DNA of 64,000 nucleotides. Origin: Blastomussa wellsi (lineage: Eukaryota; Cnidaria; Anthozoa; Scleractinia; Plerogyridae). The notes beneath the pieces were generated by a model. It made no database searches, had not been told where the DNA came from, and saw only the letters and a program-made list of their open reading frames with translations. The stretch spans positions 11,919,418 through 11,983,417 of the forward strand of contig OX393574.1 of the NCBI GenBank assembly GCA_947652115.1, read 5' to 3'. Below are positions 59,025-64,000 of the stretch, piece after piece; within the stretch, counting starts at the first letter, position 1; every line of letters begins with the position of its first letter. Position numbers and translations under genes: made by a program.

Positions 59025-59700
59025 TTCCCAGCTTGAAATCAGTTTGTTTCACAGTGCTTCTAGAACGTTTTCCTGTAAAAGTCTCGCACATTTTCGTGTC
59101 AAGCTCGATAAAAAGTGCGAGGCGGTGAAAACCGGAAGTGGCGTTGATTTTTATGCATGAGTATTTGGCACAGCGGCAAAACGAGGTGAGCGTGCGCAGT
59201 GTTCCGCTATAATTTCTCCATAGAAGTTCTTAAATTTCCAAAACATTTCGCTTTGAATCCAAAAAGTAAGACAGTCTTTGAAAAGTTAAGCTCTGTGCGC
59301 CATGTGTGGGTAAGAAATCTAATAATTGTTCTCCACTGAGTTCCCAGCTTGAAATTGTGTTTCACAGTGCCATCTCTTAAACGATATTTCCTGCAAAATT
59401 ATCGCATATTTTCGTGTCAAGCTATGAGAAAGCTCGAGGCGGCGAAAACCGTAAGTGGCGTTGGATTTTTGCGTTTGACTACTGTGTGTGCGAGGCTGGA
59501 AACCGCAAAAGTTCAACGCCACTTCCGGTTTTTGCCGCCTGGAACTTTCTGGCAATCATGACGCGAAAACTTGCAAAACGTTTGTAGAAAAAACGTCTTA
59601 AAGTAGTACTGGGAAGCTGGATAACAATTATTAAATTTCCTATGCATACACGGCGTACAAAGCTTAACTTTGAACGTCTGTCTTACCTTTGGGCCGTCCT
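59025..59700. repeat. Nested direct and inverted repeats
   Basis: The words cccagcttgaaat ... tttcgtgtcaagct ... gaaaaccg occur at 59,028-59,140 and 59,342-59,450. 59,262-59,350 is inverted at 59,600-59,700. Likely decayed foldback elements between the two genes. Confidence 0.5.
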
Positions 59701-60527
59701 TTTGACTTGAAAGTGGAGGGTTTCAGTTGGCTTATATGAGGTAGCTTGACTTTTGTGCAGACCGCTGTAATAGGATGTGATGAATAACATTTCAGTGAGG
59801 AACATATCAACCAATTGGTTATTAAAGGTAAGTCTTAACGCACTACCGCTTTTTACACGGACGTTTTTATTTCGTTTATGGTTACAATATATACTCGTGG
59901 CATAAATATTATAAAATAGTGGGCCGTTTCCATGGCAACAGAATAGATCAAATGCGACCTAGTTTTCTTTCCATTTTGCAGAAAGTCCACTCATTAGATT
60001 TTTATTTGAAATTACCCATGTGTTAATGAGACTGTGATACCTTTAAGGCAGGAAATTTACGCGATTCTGACAGACATTTTTCTGACAAAAATTAATTCTA
60101 AGCGTATTGTTGATTTCCTCTGTCAGAATTTTATTTTTATGATTCAGGTGTCTGAGTCGTAATATTGTCTGAAAGCATGCAAAAATTCATCAATTTCTAA
60201 TGACTCGATTCGAGAAAATTCAGTTTGTTGACATAACAATCCGCTCACAATTTTTGAACGCACTGCGCATGCACCGGCCGTAATTTACCTTTTTGACATG
60301 GCAAAAAACTGTAAACCACATTTTACCAGCTGGTGAGACTTTTTTTAAATATATGTGCTGCCAACTTGGTCAACTTGTTTGCTTTTATGATTAAAGCCAC
60401 GCCATATTGGGTAATGCCGCTGACCACCCAGAGAAACTGTGTTCAGTCACCTGAACGAATTGCTACCTGCTATGTTAAACTTTGGGAATTCAGTCAAATG
60501 GAATGTCATCCGTGTTGTAACCCGATT
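59701..60527. other. Intergenic DNA between receptor and cGLR gene
   Basis: Nothing recognised; the two genes converge, so this holds their 3' flanks. Confidence 0.5.
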
Positions 60528-61185
60528 TTATCTTGGCAATAGAGTTGATAAGAAGATCAAGTATTTTGTCAAATAAACCTGAAAGTGTTTTATCGTGTTC
60601 TCCTTGCTGAACCTCGTCTTCCTTGAACGCATCACCCAATGATTGGGTGATGGGTGACGGGTTTCATCAAGTAGTGAAGGAGTGTCAGATTCATTGCTGA
60701 TACGAACTCTGAAAAAAAGATCAAAGACTTTTTCATCGATGGGGTCGGCGAAATCTATGTGTTTCCTTATAAATTGTCTGAGTTCCTTTTCTTTGGACAC
60801 ATCCTGGTCCCCTTGTGGCTGAGCAAAAAACATTCTGAAACCTTTGTGCAAAGATTGCATAAAATTTGTACTAAATGCCAGTATGCCGTTTAAATGTGAA
60901 GGGTAACGAGCACAAGGGTGAAGCATCCTGTTTAGCGAAGTCTGGATTGTTTCATTGGTCTCTACTTTCTTGAAGTCGTCTTTAATCAAATGGTATTTCA
61001 ATAGTTCAACGAGGCCCTGAATTGCAACAAGCGCACGGCGCTTTATGTCTGGTTGATTACTGATCCAGACCCACAAGTAGGCTCTTTTGTGCCAGAATGC
61101 GTCAAATACCCCTGGGAACACTCCAAAGGGGAAATCATATTTCCTTACAAGCTCTCTGAGACTTACGACTAAGGACCTTCCAGTG
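60528..61185 (-). pseudogene. C-terminal tail of the cGLR gene in a shifted frame
   Basis: After AMDPLEG at about 61,180 the upstream frame stops, and the sequence goes on one frame over as SLVVSLRELVRKYDFPFG, FDAFWHKRAYLWVWISNQPD, RRALVAIQGLVELLKYHL to a stop at 60,528. The join reads naturally if one base is lost, so I call a frameshift. A tiny intron is less likely. Confidence 0.6.
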
Positions 61186-62073
61186 GATCCATAGCTTGAA
61201 GTCTGCAATGTGTGTCGTGAAATCTGCAATCATTGTCGTTAAAGGCCATATCAAGCAACGTCTTAGTGACCTCCTGGTAAACGTCATGCAGGTCATGATA
61301 TCGATAACTTGCAACTGAACAGCATTCTTGGGTTGCTTCCGTCGCACGCAAAGGGGCTGTTGTCTTTTCTTTCCTGTGTTGGGCCTCACTGTTGCATGGG
61401 ATTTGTTGGATTTCCCCGTGCCTTTGGTCTGCGGCAGGTATTACAGACAGAGATGACTCGCCTGTTGGAATTGTTTTCTTAGAGGCACGTTCTTCTTTTT
61501 TGACATATTTTGATTTTGTCTCTTCTTTGTTCTGAATTAATTGATTTGCAAATCGCATTGGGTTTTCCATAATTTCTTCAACTTTCATTGCCATAGATTC
61601 CAGAGTCTTGGAATTTTCAATATAATCTTCGCCAAACAGATTGTACGACTTCACAAAGAAATGTCGTAAATCTTTCTTTTTAAGAACATCTAAAAGTTCC
61701 CTGAATAGTTTCTCCATACATTTGCCTCTGTTCCTTTCGTTCCACAGGTCAGCACCAGTTTCTTCAATCGTTTGCAGAAAAATGTTCTTCAGGTGAAACG
61801 ACACCAAGCTTTTTGGCTCAGTGGAAAAATAAGCGCGATGATATCTTTTCAAACAACGGTAACACTCACGCTGGATATCATTCATCTCTTGGCTCAGAAG
61901 GTATTCTTCATGAGAAAAGGATATTCTGAAGTCACAATCTGGATTTCCATTGTTCTTTGGACACTTTACCACCAAGTGGAGCCCCTCCTGAAAAACCTTG
62001 CTGACAATGTCAGGCGAAGGCCAGCTCTTGTTTGATCCATTCCCTTGCGACCTTTGGCCTGGGATAAGGTCAA
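61169..62073 (-). CDS. Mab-21 domain core with third catalytic Asp
   Basis: From an acceptor ctgag the frame reads VDLIPG (third-Asp strand as in cGAS), SWPSPDIVSKVFQEG, HLVVKCPKNNGNPDCDFRIS with SFSHEE, ECYRCLKRYHRAY, then LVSFHLKNIFLQTIEETGAD, WNERNRGKCMEKLFRELLDV and HFFVKSYNLF: the helical Mab-21 C-terminal half in family order. A Lys/Glu-rich linker and DLHDVYQEVTKTLLDMAF follow. Between VDLIPG and SWPSP the family-like residues (RPKVAREWIK) lie in another frame, suggesting two compensating shifts. Confidence 0.75.
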
Positions 62074-62134
62074 CTCAGCTTGTAACTCGCCCAGTGTTCT
62101 TGAGTTTCGTTTCGATGTTCTCAGTTAATGTTTT

Positions 62135-62371
62135 TTAAATAAGTTCCAAGAATCGATCACATCTTTTTTGAAGTTCCCTGATTTCATTATCGTCTTTGCC
62201 ATCCAAATTGTATGGTAGATCTATATGGGTTCGCCCTCCAGCTTTTGACTCATTTTCCTGCTCGTTGTAGTCTCCATTACTTTTATTTAAGTGTTTTGCA
62301 TCGTTTTTGCTAACAGCTGGTGAGAAATTTCTTCTGAATATCTCGGGTTTGTTGATCGGCTTGATGACCAT
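62135..62371 (-). CDS. Possible linker fragment of the cGLR gene
   Basis: Charged, low-complexity open frame (KPINKPEIFRRNF, NEQENESKAGG, DDNEIRELQKRCDRFLEL) ending at a stop. No family recognised. It may be a linker exon or chance; an overlapping second frame is open for about 40 codons. Confidence 0.25.
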   Translation of the reverse strand: MVIKPINKPEIFRRNFSPAVSKNDAKHLNKSNGDYNEQENESKAGGRTHIDLPYNLDGKDDNEIRELQKRCDRFLELI

Positions 62372-62472
62372 TTCAAGTCTTCAGGAGACCTCTGATGGAC
62401 AACAACGTTGTGTGGTGCGATTCCCGTTTGTGGTTTTTCATTTGGAGACAAGGTTACTCCCTAGCAGTTTAC

Positions 62473-62796
62473 CGCAAATTCAACTTTCTCTTTTCCGTCC
62501 CTCTTTTCTGACGTGCCAACTTGCTGATCGCTCGTATGCCTTGATCGACTACCGATAACTTGAAGCCGATCTAAGAGATCTGTAAGTCTACCAGGTAGTT
62601 GTGGACAAAAAAGGAACTGCGTAAAACTTAAATGTGCATCGACGACATCCCTCAAGAACACCAGAAAGTCATTCAGACGTTCTGCGTGTTCCCGAGTATA
62701 GTCAATTCGGTTGGCTTCACACAAGAAGTGAACAATACACTCCAATTCAGCGGCTAAGTCGTTAACAGAGAAATGTTGTGAGTCAGCATTTGGCAT
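62473..62796 (-). CDS. cGLR middle exon, helical insertion
   Basis: Starts MPNADSQHFSVNDLAAELE and contains CEANRIDYTREHAERLNDFL, amphipathic helices with no catalytic residues. A donor gtaaac after VEFA would end it at 62,473. I assign it to the same gene by position and orientation; its own fold is not recognised. Confidence 0.45.
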
Positions 62797-62870
62797 TTAC
62801 CGGAATTTTGAAACAGTATCTATCCAGTGAGACACACAAAGATTTACGGCTGGGCTGCTTCCTCTGTTCT

Positions 62871-63221
62871 TCAGTTGGGTGGTAAAATCCGGGAAAGGGA
62901 AAGCAACGTCCTCAAAACCTTAACAGAAAACGGAAAAAAGTCAACTACTAAATCTGCAAAAGGCCCAAAAATGTCAGGACGGAAATTCTTTAAGGCTGAA
63001 GTTGCCACGTACTCTGTGTCTTCCACAAGCCAGGACTGTAGCACGGGGTGATCACCTCCTTTGATTCGCACGTGCAGCGGATTCTCTAGTGAATATTCAA
63101 GCTGATCCTCGCGTATCGCCAAGTTATCTGAGTTCGAAAAGATCATGAAGTCCATGTCTCCAGTATCGTTGGGATCATAATATTGTAAATCTTCAACTGC
63201 GCTTCCATATGCTCGCAACAT
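62871..63221 (-). CDS. cGLR/Mab-21 N-terminal exon with GS and D-x-D active-site motifs
   Basis: ATG at 63,221. Residues 5-12 read YGSAVEDL (GS motif) and residues 21-28 GDMDFMIF: the h-D-h-D metal-binding pair (Asp22, Asp24) of the nucleotidyltransferase fold. A conserved-looking HPVLQSWLVEDTEYVATSAL follows. The 3' splice boundary is not certain; the frame past about codon 85 (near 62,965) no longer looks like the family. Confidence 0.72.
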   Translation of the reverse strand: MLRAYGSAVEDLQYYDPNDTGDMDFMIFSNSDNLAIREDQLEYSLENPLHVRIKGGDHPVLQSWLVEDTEYVATSALKNFRPDIFGPFADLVVDFFPFSVKVLRTLLSLSRILPPN

Positions 63222-63539
63222 GATGTGATTATTATTTAATTCACTTTTCTTAGTTTCGGAACAAAATTGAGGTTAAAGATGACCTGTGGAATAATCGTTG
63301 TATTTCTTATATATTTCACCTTCCTTGCTTCTCTCTGCCAAAGTCTTGAAGATGAAGTTAAGTTCTTCAATTTTCTCACCTCTTGGCAAAGCCATTTTAC
63401 AATGTATAATGTTACTCAAGCCTACAGGCTTAGGGTCTTATATACGTGCAAAAATAGGGAAATGTTAGGGAGATTTTGTTTTCTGGCAGTATTTTTGGAC
63501 TCTTACTGAAGACGCAGCTATCACGAGATTCGCACTGCT

Positions 63540-63760
63540 TTAAAATAACAAACACGATTGTTTCATCTTTAGTGATGTTAATCATTGCCTTGGAATTAAA
63601 GGAAACCTTGAAACAATAGTTAAACAAGGTACTAAATAAAAAAAAATTGTAACAATAAGAGTCAAGGAATTGTCTTCGAATGAGAGACTGAGAGGGACTG
63701 CAATCGACAAACTTTCAAATTTTAGACTACACATTTCAAGATTTGTCACCTTAATGACAG
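63540..63760. repeat. Dispersed repeat, copy 3
   Basis: aaccttgaaacaatagtt, gtcaaggaattgtcttcgaa and gagggactgcaat parallel copy 2 in order and orientation. Confidence 0.45.
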
Positions 63761-64000
63761 AATTCCTTTCATTTTAATATATCAATATTAACAACTAAAC
63801 AATCTGCTTATTTAAGCACCTGTCTCATCGCTCAAGGCAGACGCGTTTCACTTTCCAGAAAAGTGAAAAAATGTAATCTTACACGTGTGAGGAACACGTT
63901 TAGACTTTGTAGTTTTATTATAATGCTCGTCAGAGATTCCAGAATTCAAACCTGAGATACCTGTTATATATATTCAACAAAGACCTACTTAATTTTGTTC

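Larger units (their letters stand above)
60528..63221 (-). pseudogene. Mab-21/cGAS-like receptor (cGLR) gene, probably damaged
   Basis: Pieces of one nucleotidyltransferase lie in order on the minus strand: GS and D-x-D motifs, a helical middle part, the third-Asp region, the Mab-21 C-terminal domain and a helical tail. Animal cGLRs synthesise cyclic dinucleotides after sensing nucleic acid; whether this copy did is unknown. Against function: a frameshift near 61,180, a likely pair of shifts near 62,030-62,060, and no clear splice path for the middle. An intact gene with unusual introns or local assembly errors is the alternative. Confidence 0.6.

Noticed and set aside
58572..59561. ORFs of 66-85 codons after the receptor gene
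   Set aside because: Both strands open in repeat-rich DNA, no recognisable motif.

Overview
The window is eukaryotic, invertebrate-type genomic DNA: short exons with GT-AG introns, dense AT-rich repeats and metazoan extracellular domains. The domain mixture and the repeat spectrum (DIRS, Penelope-like, TTAA-flanked palindromic MITEs, tRNA-SINE) suggest a cnidarian, most likely a stony coral or sea anemone. This assignment is an inference; no species can be named from the sequence alone.

About 58 kb of the + strand is one giant type I membrane-protein gene, cut at its 5' end by the window start. I place 60 usable exons (E1-E62 without E37 and E41), roughly 14.1 kb of coding sequence or about 4,700 residues. 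Order: end of a YWTD propeller - EGF - propeller - EGF - propeller - EGF - sushi/HYR array (block I, 1-23,465); then a second copy of the same layout (block II, 23,688-48,004); then sushi - HYR - HYR - sushi - a 160-residue unknown region - ephrin-receptor-like Cys-rich domain - transmembrane helix - tyrosine-rich cytoplasmic tail (49,403-57,830). Nearly every exon is symmetric phase 1-1, so modules can be gained or lost without breaking the frame. Exon lengths of blocks I and II match to the base for ten consecutive exons. The sushi/HYR arrays are built from a four-exon module: CCPa 186 bp, CCPb 183 bp, HYR 252 bp, CCPc 195 bp. Three young tandem copies (A, B, C) lie at 29.8-48.2 kb.

The introns carry most of the mobile DNA: a DIRS-type retrotransposon inside copy B with its empty site preserved in copy C, LINE 3' ends with TATC tails, a Penelope-like remnant, a tRNA-derived SINE, several foldback MITEs and short tandem repeats.

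Downstream on the minus strand (60.5-63.2 kb) is a damaged-looking gene of the Mab-21/cGAS-like receptor (cGLR) nucleotidyltransferase family. It has the GS and D-x-D active-site motifs, a third-Asp candidate and a clear Mab-21 C-terminal domain, but it is interrupted by at least one frameshift.

How the genes work together: the large protein looks like a cell-surface recognition or endocytic receptor, with ligand-binding propellers and complement-type modules outside and NPxY, YxxI/L and PDZ-type motifs inside. The neighbour belongs to a nucleic-acid-sensing family. A shared innate-immune role is inference from domain families only.
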